Below, in pieces: positions 1 through 8,766 of a stretch of DNA of 40,594 nt (positions are counted from its first letter, which is position 1; each line of letters begins with the position of its first letter). Below the pieces are notes generated by a model. That model saw only the letters and a program-made list of their open reading frames with translations. It was not told where the DNA came from and made no database searches. Source of the DNA: Prochlorococcus sp. AG-409-L18 (lineage in GTDB: Bacteria > Cyanobacteriota > Cyanobacteriia > PCC-6307 > Cyanobiaceae); assembly GCA_003215535.1 (NCBI GenBank), contig QCKG01000015.1:1-40594 (forward strand), written 5' to 3'. The translations under genes and the position numbers were made by a program.

Positions 1-1
1 A

Positions 2-400
2 GGAGAGCTAAGAATCAGGGCCTATACATGGCCTGATATATGCAAAGTCACCAATGTTGAAATTAATAGCTTTGGGCCTTCATGTGAACTTATTTCACCA
101 CTCCCAAGACTTCGAGTGGAAGTTTCAGACACTGGTTGCGGCATTACTAAAGAAGATCAAGGTCGTATATTCGAGCGTTTTTTCCGAGTAGAAAACGCTG
201 TTCATACTGAAGCTGGTACAGGATTAGGGCTTTCAATTACCAGAGGAATTGTCGAAAAGCATGGCGGCAAGATCCGTATGGCAAGTGAGCCTAAAGTAGG
301 AACTACTTTCTGGTTCGACCTTCCACTAGAACAAGCTGATGCAGATGAATTACAACTTCTAGCCGATCGCAAAAGTAGGGAATCAGAGCTTGATATCTAA
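2..400 (+). CDS. nblS: Sensor histidine kinase, C-terminal part (probable NblS/Hik33)
   Basis: The reading frame is open from the left edge (first full codon at base 2), so only the ATP-binding domain of a membrane sensor kinase is present. Visible motifs are the N/G1 box SDTGCGI, the F box IFERFFR and the G2 box GTGLGLSI, in normal order and spacing. An internal GTG at 116 is not a start, because the frame continues upstream with kinase-like sequence. The gene faces kaiC tail to tail, with 41 bases between stops. In marine picocyanobacteria the kinase next to kaiBC is usually NblS (Hik33/DspA), which handles high-light and stress signalling, and the EAGTGLGLS and GTTFWFDLPL stretches fit it. 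The NblS assignment rests on context and recalled family sequence. Histidine kinase is certain. Confidence 0.75.
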   Translation, partial: GELRIRAYTWPDICKVTNVEINSFGPSCELISPLPRLRVEVSDTGCGITKEDQGRIFERFFRVENAVHTEAGTGLGLSITRGIVEKHGGKIRMASEPKVGTTFWFDLPLEQADADELQLLADRKSRESELDI

Positions 401-441
401 CAAACAAAACGTCTTAATTGAGAATTTGAAGCGATTGAAAG

Positions 442-1974
442 TCATTCCACACTCTTAAAAACTCCTGGAAGATCTCCTTTTATGTCGGCACTGACACGAT
501 GTGGAACACCGCTAAATATCTGCTCGAAATTGGAAAAAGAATCTTTAATCTGAGGGCCCTGGTCAGTAATTATAAATTCGCGAATCCTCTTATCATGCCA
601 TGAACCTCGCATCTTAAAGACATTCACTGCTCTAGCCATTTCTCCTCTAATCTCAACATATTGCAGAAGCAAAATCGTATCCGTTATTGTCGATATATGA
701 GAGTCAGTAATAGAATGACTCCCCATAAACTCCTCCGCAGTATTGGTAAAGAAACCTGCAATTTCTTCTTGCTTTGCATAACCAGTAACTCCGATCACAA
801 ATTGTCTAAAAGCATTTAAACTTACACCTCGAGCCAATGCAGAAAGAGAATCAATTGCCATCCTGGAAGGTTTAAATTGACCAATCTCTGTCTTAATTAT
901 TTGCAAGTGATCTTCAAGCCCAGCCGATTCAGGATAAGCACAGATAATTTTTAACTGCCCATCAGCCTCCATCTTTTCAAAATCAATTCCCCAACTAGTT
1001 GCATTTCGAAGGAGCTGAGCACGTGATTCTTCATAAGCAAAAAGAATCGCACGCTCTTTATTCGAACAAGCATCCTCAATAAATTTAGAAACCAGCATTG
1101 TTTTACCAGTTCCTGTTGCACCAGTTGCAAGAATAATTGAATCTTGGAAAAACCCTCCTCCACACATCTCATCAAGATCCTTTACACCTGAACTAATTCG
1201 AATATTTGATGAGCGTTGGGTTAATCGCATTGCCCCCAGAGGGAAAACACTAATGCCGTGAGTACCCATGGTAAAAGGAAACTCACCTTTCATATGTGTT
1301 GTTCCACGTAATTTGAGAATTTCGACAGTTCTTCGTCTTTTCTCCGCCTCAAGAACATTCCTCATTATCACAACATTATCGGAAACAAATTCCTCAACTC
1401 CATAGCGAGCAATTGGCCCATATTCTTCTATCCTTTCTGTCGTCATAACAGTTGTAACTCCAATCTCTTTAAGTCGAGCAATTAGGCGAAAGATTTCCCG
1501 TCTAACAACATATATCGCATCATATTGTTGAAATACAGCTGTAATAGAATCAATAGCAACTCGCTTAGCTTTGTATTTACGAATGGCATAGCTAATCCTT
1601 TCAATGAGCCCGGATAAATCAAAACTCCCAGCCACATCCTGACCATCAGGGTCTGGTGATGCATCAAGTATAAAAAGCTTATCTTGATCTACTAGCTCCT
1701 GAAGATCCCATCCAAAACTCAATGCATTTCTAATAATGTCAATCGGTGATTCTTCAAAAGTCACGAATATTCCAGGCTCATCAAAATGACGAATTCCATG
1801 ATGCAAATACTGAAGAGAGAAGACTGTTTTTCCCGTTCCGGAAGTACCGCTAACCAATGTGCTTCGTCCTGTAGGCAATCCTCCATGACAAACATCATCA
1901 AACCCTTCAATCCCTGTTGGCAGCTTCGTTTGCTCCTTCATTTTAGGTGGGGTAGCTGCGCTGGAAGATTCCAT
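442..1974 (-). CDS. kaiC: Circadian clock ATPase/kinase KaiC
   Basis: KaiC is the hexameric double-RecA ATPase of the cyanobacterial clock. About 510 residues are present, close to the usual 519. CI carries Walker A GTSGTGKT (K near residue 49) and the catalytic pair TFEE. CII carries GATGTGKT and AYEE. The autophosphorylation segment DSHISTITDT is intact, so the Ser/Thr pair equivalent to S431/T432 of Synechococcus elongatus is kept, near residues 428-429. An in-frame TTG lies two codons upstream (1980), but the ATG at 1974 is preferred. The gene lies 82 bases downstream of kaiB on the same strand, so the two are probably cotranscribed. No kaiA is present, which matches the known loss in Prochlorococcus, where KaiBC is thought to work as an hourglass-like timer. 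Confidence 0.97.
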   Translation of the reverse strand: MESSSAATPPKMKEQTKLPTGIEGFDDVCHGGLPTGRSTLVSGTSGTGKTVFSLQYLHHGIRHFDEPGIFVTFEESPIDIIRNALSFGWDLQELVDQDKLFILDASPDPDGQDVAGSFDLSGLIERISYAIRKYKAKRVAIDSITAVFQQYDAIYVVRREIFRLIARLKEIGVTTVMTTERIEEYGPIARYGVEEFVSDNVVIMRNVLEAEKRRRTVEILKLRGTTHMKGEFPFTMGTHGISVFPLGAMRLTQRSSNIRISSGVKDLDEMCGGGFFQDSIILATGATGTGKTMLVSKFIEDACSNKERAILFAYEESRAQLLRNATSWGIDFEKMEADGQLKIICAYPESAGLEDHLQIIKTEIGQFKPSRMAIDSLSALARGVSLNAFRQFVIGVTGYAKQEEIAGFFTNTAEEFMGSHSITDSHISTITDTILLLQYVEIRGEMARAVNVFKMRGSWHDKRIREFIITDQGPQIKDSFSNFEQIFSGVPHRVSADIKGDLPGVFKSVE

Positions 1975-2056
1975 AGCCAATTAATTCTGAGCAAACATTA
2001 GAGACACATCCCTACTTAACCATCAGCTTTACCGAGAAGGCTTAAGAATCTCCTTA

Positions 2057-2402
2057 TTAAATGTCCTCATCTCCCAACTGACCAAAAATTTCAGAGCTCA
2101 AATCAGTTTCAGAGAGCTCATCATAAAGCAGGTCTAAACCAATCAAAACTCTTTCACGGTCTGAAAGATCGCCAATAATCCGTCGCACAGGGGGGGGGGA
2201 GAATTTTTGCCAAAGTGGGGGTCGCCAAGATTTTATCTTCCTCCGCAAGTTGAGGGTTCTTCAGAACGTCAATAACCTTCAATGCATAAACACCCCGAAA
2301 CTCAGTTTCCAAAATGTTCTTCAGTGTTTTCAGAGCTCGCATCGAGTTTGGGGTATTCCCAGCCACATATAGCTTAAGGATGTAGGTCTTTCGGGGACTC
2401 AT
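2057..2402 (-). pseudogene. kaiB: Circadian clock protein KaiB, interrupted by a frameshift in a C10 tract
   Basis: KaiB binds KaiC and antagonises phosphorylation. The first frame begins with ATG at 2402 ([20 protein letters not shown]) and matches KaiB through [13 protein letters not shown]. It then leaves frame and stops after 82 residues with a tail ([11 protein letters not shown]) unlike KaiB. The rest ([20 protein letters not shown] onward) is perfectly KaiB-like but lies in the frame ending at 2057. The switch point is a run of ten C on the coding strand (2190-2199). Nine C would give a continuous 114-residue protein. Options are a sequencing or assembly error, a real loss-of-function slip, or correction in the cell by transcript slippage or +1 ribosomal shifting at CCC-U. 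With every other residue conserved, error or very recent mutation seems likeliest. Confidence 0.9.
2190..2199. repeat. G10/C10 homopolymer inside kaiB
   Basis: Ten consecutive G on the plus strand encode the Pro-Pro-Pro stretch of KaiB. The run sits exactly where the kaiB frame breaks. Runs this long are uncommon in A+T-rich picocyanobacterial coding DNA and are prone to polymerase slippage and to miscalling. Confidence 0.97.
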
Positions 2403-2555
2403 AAAGAAAATCTAAAGGAATTCAATTGGCTATAGCTAAAAGGGTTGATACCAATTTAGTTCAACTAAATAGCATCTTGACTAAAAGGGCCTCAGGAAGG
2501 GAGGATTAGTCTTTGAATTTCGATTGCGGCTAGGCCAAATCGGTAATTTTTGAAA

Positions 2556-2576
2556 GGTTGAGATCAAAACTCAACC
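2556..2576 (+). promoter_or_regulatory. Hairpin in the rplU-rpmA leader
   Basis: A perfect 7-bp inverted repeat, GGTTGAG / CTCAACC with a seven-base loop, ends 34 bases before the rplU ATG, in the 208-base region divergent to kaiB. No T-tract follows, so it is not a classic terminator. It may be a leader RNA structure for ribosomal-protein control or an mRNA stabiliser. Function is inferred from position only. Confidence 0.45.
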
Positions 2577-2610
2577 AAATAAAAACTGAGCCTATACGCG
2601 TCTCAGCTCC

Positions 2611-3072
2611 ATGGCTAAAAAAAACACTGTTTCAAAAACTGAGACCCCATCTGAGGCTTATGCCATCGTTGAAGCCTCAGGCCAACAATTTTGGCTCCAA
2701 GAAAATCGTTATTACGATTTGGACCGGCTTAAAGCCGAAATAGACCAAACAATAAGCATAAACAATGTTTTATTGCTGAATAATGGGAAGGAAACAACTC
2801 TAGGCACACCTTATATACAAGGTGCCAGCGTCGAGCTCAAGGTCATTGCTCACCGCAGAGGCCCGAAAATCATTGTCTACAAAATGCGCCCTAAAAAGAA
2901 AACTCGGCGCAAAAATGGCCACCGCCAAGAGCTCACCAGAGTAATGGTTCAAACTATTAATGATGGCAGCAAGCCTGCTGCTGCGACCAAAGCGGCCTCT
3001 ACCAAAGCTTCTCCAACCAAGGCGGCCTCATCAAAAGCTGCTTCTGCGAAAGCTCCTTCTACTAAAGTCTGA
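2611..3072 (+). CDS. rplU: 50S ribosomal protein bL21 with an Ala/Lys/Ser/Thr-rich tail
   Basis: bL21 binds 23S rRNA in the large ribosomal subunit. The core domain runs from about residue 16 (EAYAIVEASGQQFWLQ) to about residue 120, with the family signature KMRPKKKTRRKNGHRQ. The protein is 153 residues against about 100-105 for ordinary bacterial L21. The extra length is a C-terminal tail from about residue 121 made of short repeats such as KAAS, KASP and KAPS, low-complexity and basic. The start is the ATG at 2611. An earlier ATG at 2558 lies in another frame. rpmA follows after 45 bases, the usual rplU-rpmA operon. The tail resembles disordered histone-like tails and may be tolerated rather than functional. 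Confidence 0.95.
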   Translation: MAKKNTVSKTETPSEAYAIVEASGQQFWLQENRYYDLDRLKAEIDQTISINNVLLLNNGKETTLGTPYIQGASVELKVIAHRRGPKIIVYKMRPKKKTRRKNGHRQELTRVMVQTINDGSKPAAATKAASTKASPTKAASSKAASAKAPSTKV

Positions 3073-3117
3073 CTAATAGAAAATCTTCTCTCCCCCACCT
3101 AATCAACCGATCTACAA

Positions 3118-3384
3118 ATGGCACATAAAAAAGGCACAGGTTCAACTAGAAACGGGCGTGATTCCAATTCCAAACGCCTTGGAGTAAAAGCCTATGGAGG
3201 AGAAACTGTCAAAGCTGGCTCAATCTTAATAAGGCAAAGAGGCACATCAGTCCTTCCAGGTCTCAATGTTGGGAGAGGCAAAGATGATACTCTTTTTGCG
3301 CTTGTAGATGGTGTAGTTAACTTCGAAAGCATCAAAAGAGGTCTTAGAAACAGAAAGCGTATAAACATTGCTTCCCCGAGTTAA
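3118..3384 (+). CDS. rpmA: 50S ribosomal protein bL27
   Basis: bL27 lies near the peptidyl-transferase centre and its N-terminus reaches towards the tRNA acceptor ends. The 88-residue protein has the hallmark start [20 protein letters not shown] followed by LGVKAYGGE and the IRQRGT segment. The N-terminus begins directly with MAHKK, without the cleavable leader found in Firmicutes. It is the second gene of the rplU-rpmA pair. Confidence 0.97.
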   Translation: MAHKKGTGSTRNGRDSNSKRLGVKAYGGETVKAGSILIRQRGTSVLPGLNVGRGKDDTLFALVDGVVNFESIKRGLRNRKRINIASPS

Positions 3385-3491
3385 GCTCCAAAAATCTTAA
3401 GAACCAAGAGGCATATAAATTGTGTTTTAAACAAGAAGAAGGGAACTCTATTGAAATCAATCAGAAGAAGTTAATTCTTTTTCCCAATCAA

Positions 3492-4247
3492 TTATTTAAT
3501 AGGTCTATATGCACGTGTAGTTATCAATAAAGGATGAAAGATCTCTAAAAAGTTGTTCTGAAGAGTCCGGAAAAACTTTTCAATCAATTCAGAATCATCA
3601 AAGTGAAATGGGTACTCACCATCAAATCCCTTAAAGAAATACCAATTCAATAAAGCTGTTGATTGTGGCGACAAGTATTTGAGGAACAAAAGAAGCTGTC
3701 CAGAAGGGTCGGGAATATGTTCAAGGACATCAAGACAAACCAAAGTGTCAAAGGTTTTGGCGCCTGAGCTTTCAAGGTCTCTATGAACAGATATTTTTCT
3801 GGAAAGGCCCAGCAAATTAGCCCTTTCTTTAACAAAGCTTCGATTATGAGGATTTAAATCTACGAACCACACATGATCAACCTCAGACAATGCGGCAGCT
3901 GACAAAGCATGAGTACCAATCCCCCCTCCAAAATCAAGGACTTGTCCTCGCGCAAACATCTGCTGCAAGCGGAGTGTATCGGCAATGTAATCAGCACTGC
4001 TCAAATGCCAAGCTGCTAGTTCTAAAAGATGAGCAGTGCCTACGTTCTCTTCATAAAACCCACTTGCATCTTCAGGCTTGAAAGTGCCTGGGTGCAATGC
4101 TGCAAGATCCTCTGCCCCTCTAGGCAATCGTCGCTCCAACTCTTCAATACTTATTTGAAGAAATTGCGCCAAGTGAAGCTTGAGATCCAAGCCTGTTCTA
4201 AGGAATTGAGGCACATCAACATTCGTGCCATTTGTGGACTGCTGCAT
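3492..4247 (-). CDS. Class I SAM-dependent methyltransferase, unknown substrate
   Basis: This is a roughly 251-residue protein with a Rossmann methyltransferase core. Motif I is LDFGGGIGTHALSAAALS, motif II ends in VWFVDLNP (acidic residue for the SAM ribose), and the motif IV/post-I region is TLVCLDVLEHIPDP, typical of UbiE/Coq5-like and small-molecule methyltransferases. About 85 residues of poorly assignable helical sequence precede the core. The frame can be extended to a TTG at 4271, but the ATG at 4247 is the better start. The gene diverges from truB with a short shared promoter region. The substrate cannot be told from sequence. Confidence 0.85.
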   Translation of the reverse strand: MQQSTNGTNVDVPQFLRTGLDLKLHLAQFLQISIEELERRLPRGAEDLAALHPGTFKPEDASGFYEENVGTAHLLELAAWHLSSADYIADTLRLQQMFARGQVLDFGGGIGTHALSAAALSEVDHVWFVDLNPHNRSFVKERANLLGLSRKISVHRDLESSGAKTFDTLVCLDVLEHIPDPSGQLLLFLKYLSPQSTALLNWYFFKGFDGEYPFHFDDSELIEKFFRTLQNNFLEIFHPLLITTRAYRPIK

Positions 4248-4321
4248 GAACCAAGCTACTGGCAATATCAACCTATATGTTGACGATCCACTGACTATCT
4301 AAAAAAACATTCAAAGCCAAA

Positions 4322-5272
4322 TTGGAAAATCAACTCGTGAGGAGCCCATTCGGCTTCGTAGTAATTGATAAGCCTGCAGGCGTGACCTCCCATGACTGTG
4401 TCAATCGACTGAGACAAGTCTTTGGCATTAAAAGGGTTGGGCATGGAGGGACCCTGGATCCTGCAGTAACAGGGGTATTACCAATAGCACTGGGCAATGC
4501 AACCAGACTATTGCCTTATCTACCAGGGGACAAAAGCTATAACGGGATTATCCAATTAGGAATGTGCACTACTACTGATGACATGGAAGGGGAGTGTATT
4601 AAATCTCTACCATGGCCTGAACTTGACAAGAGTTTAATAAAGAAATATCTAGATCAATTCTGCGGTTCAATTCAACAAAGGCCTCCTCAATTCTCAAGCA
4701 TCCACATTCTCGGCGAACGGGCCTATAAGCGAGCAAGAAGAGGGCTGGCCTCTGATTTGCCCAGTCGAACCGTAATTATCCATGAATTAAATCTATTGAA
4801 TTGGAATCCTGCCACAGGTCAACTCAACGTTCATATACATTGCTCGGCAGGGACCTATATCCGTTCCCTTGCAAGAGATCTTGGAGAATTATTGGGATGT
4901 GGTGGATGCCTCGCAAAACTTCGTCGAGTTCAAGCTCTTGGTTTCTTAGAAGCCCAATCTATAACTCTTCCAGAAAAAACTAATAATCACTTAGCTCAGC
5001 CTCCGCAAATCCTCCCACCACTTAGCGCTCTTAACCATCTACCTAATTATTACCTCACAGCAGATGAAGATCTATCTAAATGGCAAACAGGTCAAAAGAT
5101 TCACTTCTCAGCTAAAAATTTCCAAGTTGCAAAAGAATCTCAATTCTGCTTCTCCCAAAATCTAAAAGAAAGCATAGTAATACTCGATTGCGCAGGAGAA
5201 ATAGCAGGAATCGCCCAATTAGAGGAAAACTCTTTACTTAAGCCAAGAGTAGTTTTTAACGCAAAAGGGTAA
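4322..5272 (+). CDS. truB: tRNA pseudouridine-55 synthase
   Basis: TruB converts U55 to pseudouridine in the T-arm of tRNAs. The protein begins SPFGFVVIDKPAGVTSHDCV and carries the catalytic motif GHGGTLDPAVTG, with the nucleophilic Asp at residue 46 when counted from 4322. A second conserved stretch, HCSAGTYIRSLARDLGE, also matches. Length (316 residues) is normal. No ATG is near the start. Either the TTG at 4322 or the GTG at 4337 begins the protein, and GTG gives an N-terminus closer to homologues. The C-terminal part after about residue 230 is divergent, as usual for cyanobacterial TruB. Confidence 0.95.
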   Translation: MENQLVRSPFGFVVIDKPAGVTSHDCVNRLRQVFGIKRVGHGGTLDPAVTGVLPIALGNATRLLPYLPGDKSYNGIIQLGMCTTTDDMEGECIKSLPWPELDKSLIKKYLDQFCGSIQQRPPQFSSIHILGERAYKRARRGLASDLPSRTVIIHELNLLNWNPATGQLNVHIHCSAGTYIRSLARDLGELLGCGGCLAKLRRVQALGFLEAQSITLPEKTNNHLAQPPQILPPLSALNHLPNYYLTADEDLSKWQTGQKIHFSAKNFQVAKESQFCFSQNLKESIVILDCAGEIAGIAQLEENSLLKPRVVFNAKG

Positions 5273-5356
5273 TCGAGTCTGCCAATCAATTCAATAGCAA
5301 AAGATAAACAAAATACATCCATAACCTTTATTAATTAGCTCTCTCCTCCCTAAAGA

Positions 5357-6163
5357 TTAATTAGTTTTCTCCAACAAAGTTGCTTGGTCCACCCACAAAT
5401 GAACATTCTTATGAAACCGCAACCAACTTGCAGGAAGATGTTCCGAGATAGAGCCATTCAACAATTTATTCAAAACAGTTGCCTTATCTGACCCAATAAC
5501 TACCAGATGTATCTCATCAGCTGACAAGATCTCGGTAAAGCCAAGGGTAATTGCTTCAGAGGGAACCTGATTAGGGGCATTACCAAATGCAAAGGCATTC
5601 TGTTTACGTGTCAGATCCGAAAGTTTTACAACCCTACAAGATTCATCAGGCCCACAAGGGGGCTCATTAAACCCTACGTGGCCATTAATGCCTAGACCAA
5701 GTAGTAATAGCCCTATGCCTCCATGACCCAACAACTTTTTCTGATATAGACGTGCTTCTAGATATGGATCTTTAGCGGCTCCATTAGGGAGATTGACTTG
5801 CTCAGGAGTCAGTCTTAATGGACCGCCAAGGTGTCTTTTCATATAAGCATTGAAACTACGCTCATCACAAATCTCCACTCCAACATATTCATCCAGATTA
5901 AAGCTTGACCAACCTTTTAAAAGTCTCTCTAAGTCAGAAGGTGTCCAAGACATTAGGCGAGAAGTCAACGCTGTATATATCGGCTCCATAGTCCTTCCAG
6001 TAGCCAAGCCAAGAGGTTTAGTAGTTGAGTTAAGCAATCTATTGCGCAGGCTACCCTCAAGAACATCTACCAGTGCTTCCACTAAAGCATTAGCATCATG
6101 TCTCACTTCGATAATCCACGAAGACTCACGACTGAAGTTCAATTGACTTTGCTGATGTTTCAC
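5357..6163 (-). CDS. nagB: Glucosamine-6-phosphate deaminase/isomerase family protein (NagB-like)
   Basis: The family interconverts glucosamine-6-phosphate with fructose-6-phosphate and ammonia. Supporting motifs are the phosphate loop GLATGRTMEPIY, the signature SSFNLDEYVG and the catalytic segment GLGINGHVGFNEP. These favour NagB over 6-phosphogluconolactonase. Length is 268 residues, normal. The start is a GTG at 6163 with a strong GGAGGT ribosome-binding site a few bases upstream. It sits downstream of the SpoIID-like gene on the same strand with a short gap, so the two may share a transcript. Confidence 0.88.
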   Translation of the reverse strand: MKHQQSQLNFSRESSWIIEVRHDANALVEALVDVLEGSLRNRLLNSTTKPLGLATGRTMEPIYTALTSRLMSWTPSDLERLLKGWSSFNLDEYVGVEICDERSFNAYMKRHLGGPLRLTPEQVNLPNGAAKDPYLEARLYQKKLLGHGGIGLLLLGLGINGHVGFNEPPCGPDESCRVVKLSDLTRKQNAFAFGNAPNQVPSEAITLGFTEILSADEIHLVVIGSDKATVLNKLLNGSISEHLPASWLRFHKNVHLWVDQATLLEKTN

Positions 6164-6213
6164 CCAACACCTCCAAATTAATTTCTGACGTATAACCCAA
6201 AAGGGTGATCCAA

Positions 6214-7644
6214 TTAATACTTAAAAGGATGTTGACGACGGCTATATGGACGAATGGCTACTCCTTTGTAGTAATGAGTAAGAATTTCACGGAAGCTAGA
6301 ACCCCTCTTAGCCAATCCATGTGCACCCCACTGACTCATTCCAACACCATGACCAGCTCCAAAGCCTTTTACAAAAAGGAACTTGTCTTGAGGTAATGGT
6401 GGCAAAGGAGCAGGAGGTGGAAGTAGTAGTAACGACCGTTCAGAGAGAAGAACATTAGTTGATTGCTTCTGAGGCTCAATGACTACAACCGACGGTAAAG
6501 ATGCAGGCCGTTTCTTATCAAAAATCCGCCCAGCATCACCCTTACTCCAAAAATTCAGAGAATCTCTCATTGCTCCCGAAGGGGATTCCTCAATTAAATT
6601 CAGTGGTTTTAAACTTAAAGAAACTGAATCAAATGAAGGTTTCTCCAAAGGGTCATACGAAAGCATCTTGAATCTTGCCAAAGTGCTCTGCAAACCCAAA
6701 CGACGACGCAGCTCTTTTCCCGTAAGCACTTGATCACGCTTAGGGCCAAAGACTCTTGCTTTAAGGACCCTCCCTGTTGGACTAATAGCAATTAACCTGA
6801 CTTCTTTTACTCCACCAGTTTCACTGAAAATCTCTTGAAGACGCTCCTGATTGAAGCTCCTCTCCCAAAAATGCTTGGGACTGTGCTGATCATGATCAGG
6901 CACCCCAATCAAATACGGCAGCTGCACCTTCCAAACGGCTCCACTCGCTTCAGTAAAACCACCAGAACTACTATGAAAAACAGCATTAATTAGCCTCCCT
7001 TTATGAGTAAGGACCAAAGAACGGGTACTATTTACTGCTTCATTAGTACTTTGAGTCTCAGATTCAATACCTAAATAAACCTGATTATTTTCAGTGGAGT
7101 TAATGTCATAACGGCCATGTTTACCAAGTTTTGTTAATGCATAGGTTCTTGCGGCAACTGCCTGAGCTTGAAGTGCGGCCATTGGCCAGGTGTTAGGCAT
7201 TTCACCTCCTACAACACTGGCCAAGTAATCCTCAATTCCTAAATGATTAACAACCTGCAATTTATTTGCTACTACGGAAAGACGAAGTTCACCATGATAG
7301 CGACGATTTTCTAGCCAAATACCCCTAGGGTCCCTACTCCCAACTCTTAACTCATCTTTTCTATTCAAGGCAATCCTTCTAGCAGGATGATCATAAAAAT
7401 TAAGAATCCACCTCCCATCTTTTTGCCGGACCCTTAAGCCTCTAATTTTTTTTCGACTAACTCCCAATCCCCTAAAAGAAAGCAGTTTTTGCCCATCAGC
7501 ACGCATCCGCAATTGTTTCCCTTCAAAAACCAACACACGAATAGATGGCTCTTGAGACGCCAAAACTGGTCTTGCCAAACAAATTGACACCAGCGCAAAG
7601 CTATTAACAAGTCCAAGGGCCAACATTGAAGATGGCTTAAACAC
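6214..7644 (-). CDS. SpoIID/LytB-domain protein, exported
   Basis: The 476-residue protein starts with a hydrophobic export signal (about residues 7-28, ending LARPVLA-SQ). The SpoIID domain shows VVGGEMPNTWPMAALQAQAV in the middle of the protein and the terminal motif GHGVGMSQWGAHGLAKRG near residue 450. SpoIID is a lytic transglycosylase acting on peptidoglycan. Cyanobacteria do not sporulate, and their homologues are thought to act in the periplasm on the cell wall. A proline-rich segment (LPPPAPLPPLP) precedes the last motif. The start is GTG at 7644. Function in this organism is inferred from the domain. Confidence 0.88.
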   Translation of the reverse strand: MFKPSSMLALGLVNSFALVSICLARPVLASQEPSIRVLVFEGKQLRMRADGQKLLSFRGLGVSRKKIRGLRVRQKDGRWILNFYDHPARRIALNRKDELRVGSRDPRGIWLENRRYHGELRLSVVANKLQVVNHLGIEDYLASVVGGEMPNTWPMAALQAQAVAARTYALTKLGKHGRYDINSTENNQVYLGIESETQSTNEAVNSTRSLVLTHKGRLINAVFHSSSGGFTEASGAVWKVQLPYLIGVPDHDQHSPKHFWERSFNQERLQEIFSETGGVKEVRLIAISPTGRVLKARVFGPKRDQVLTGKELRRRLGLQSTLARFKMLSYDPLEKPSFDSVSLSLKPLNLIEESPSGAMRDSLNFWSKGDAGRIFDKKRPASLPSVVVIEPQKQSTNVLLSERSLLLLPPPAPLPPLPQDKFLFVKGFGAGHGVGMSQWGAHGLAKRGSSFREILTHYYKGVAIRPYSRRQHPFKY

Positions 7645-7742
7645 AGATCATGCTCAAGAAGATTTCTAGTCTGCCTCCAAGACATCACCTCAGCCAGGGG
7701 GCAAACTAGTTATAGGAGCAAGACCCTTCAACATAAAAGACC

Positions 7743-8687
7743 TTGCAGGTCACTTTTCTTGGCACAAGCTCAGGCGTACCGACTAGAGCCCGCAATGTCT
7801 CGGCTGTAGCGCTGCGACTTCCTCAACGCTCAGAACTTTGGCTATTTGACTGTGGAGAAGGCACTCAGCATCAGTTTCTTAGAAGCGACTTGCGGCTATC
7901 TCAATTACGCAGGATCTTTGTAAGCCACATGCATGGCGATCATATCTTCGGTCTCCCGGGGCTTCTTGCAAGTCTTGGGCTGGCTGGCAATAGTTCAGGT
8001 ATCGATCTCTATGGGCCCGAACCTCTTGCGAGCTATCTAAATGGGGTACTACGCAGCAGCTCTAGTCGAATCGGTTATCCCATCGAAATAAATCGTGTCC
8101 AAGAAGCCGCCGAAAAAAATGAAGTCCTTCTAGATGACAACGATCTTCTCGTCCGCTGCGCTCCACTCACCCATAGAGTGCCAGCCTTTGCCTATAGGGT
8201 CGACCAGAAGCCCAAACCTGGACGATTCAACCTAGAACGTGCCAAGGCACTAAAGATCCCTCCAGGGCCTGTATATGCCGCACTCAAGCGAGGGGAAAAA
8301 GTAACCCTTAATGATGGTCGCAAAATTAACGGCAAGGAATTCTCAGGGCCTGATCGACCTGGAACAAGCATGGTCTATTGCACTGACACAGTTTTCTCCG
8401 AATCAGCTATCAACCTGGCCCAAGGCGCAGATCTACTAATCCACGAAGCTACATATGCCCATGAAGATGCAGATATGGCTTATCAACGACAACACTCAAC
8501 AAGCACTATGGCTGCACAAATAGCCGCTGAAGCTGGTGTAGGGCAACTAGTACTAACCCACCTAAGTCCAAGATATGCACCAGGCAATCGAATTACACCA
8601 GAAGATCTACTGGCAGAAGCACAAGCAATCTTCCCAAACACCCTATTAGCAAAAGACTTTCTTCAAATAGATATAAACCCAAAATGA
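7743..8687 (+). CDS. rnz: Ribonuclease Z (tRNA 3'-end processing)
   Basis: RNase Z is the metallo-beta-lactamase-fold endonuclease that removes tRNA 3' trailers. The metal-binding motif is SHMHGDH (H62, H64, D66, H67), and further ligands appear in [13 protein letters not shown] and LTHLSPRY. The flexible-arm region [13 protein letters not shown] is also present. Length is 314 residues, as expected. The start is TTG at 7743, giving the typical [14 protein letters not shown]. The enzyme is a natural partner for tRNAs without encoded CCA such as the tRNA-Val in this window. Confidence 0.96.
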   Translation: MQVTFLGTSSGVPTRARNVSAVALRLPQRSELWLFDCGEGTQHQFLRSDLRLSQLRRIFVSHMHGDHIFGLPGLLASLGLAGNSSGIDLYGPEPLASYLNGVLRSSSSRIGYPIEINRVQEAAEKNEVLLDDNDLLVRCAPLTHRVPAFAYRVDQKPKPGRFNLERAKALKIPPGPVYAALKRGEKVTLNDGRKINGKEFSGPDRPGTSMVYCTDTVFSESAINLAQGADLLIHEATYAHEDADMAYQRQHSTSTMAAQIAAEAGVGQLVLTHLSPRYAPGNRITPEDLLAEAQAIFPNTLLAKDFLQIDINPK

Positions 8688-8766
8688 AAGGGGTTTAGGG
8701 CCTATCCCTATTCCCAAAGAGACCTCACCGACAAAAAATATTTTCAGGGGAAAGCAGAGAAAAACT

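Noticed and set aside
951..1667. Minus-strand open frames inside kaiC
   Set aside because: They overlap KaiC in other frames and show no protein-like composition.
2558..2743. Plus-strand 61-residue frame upstream of and into rplU
   Set aside because: It overlaps rplU in another frame and does not resemble a protein; the L21 frame is certain.
8675..8696. AAACCC/GGGTTT inverted repeat at the rnz stop
   Set aside because: The stem is only 6 bp with a long loop and no T-tract, too weak for a terminator.
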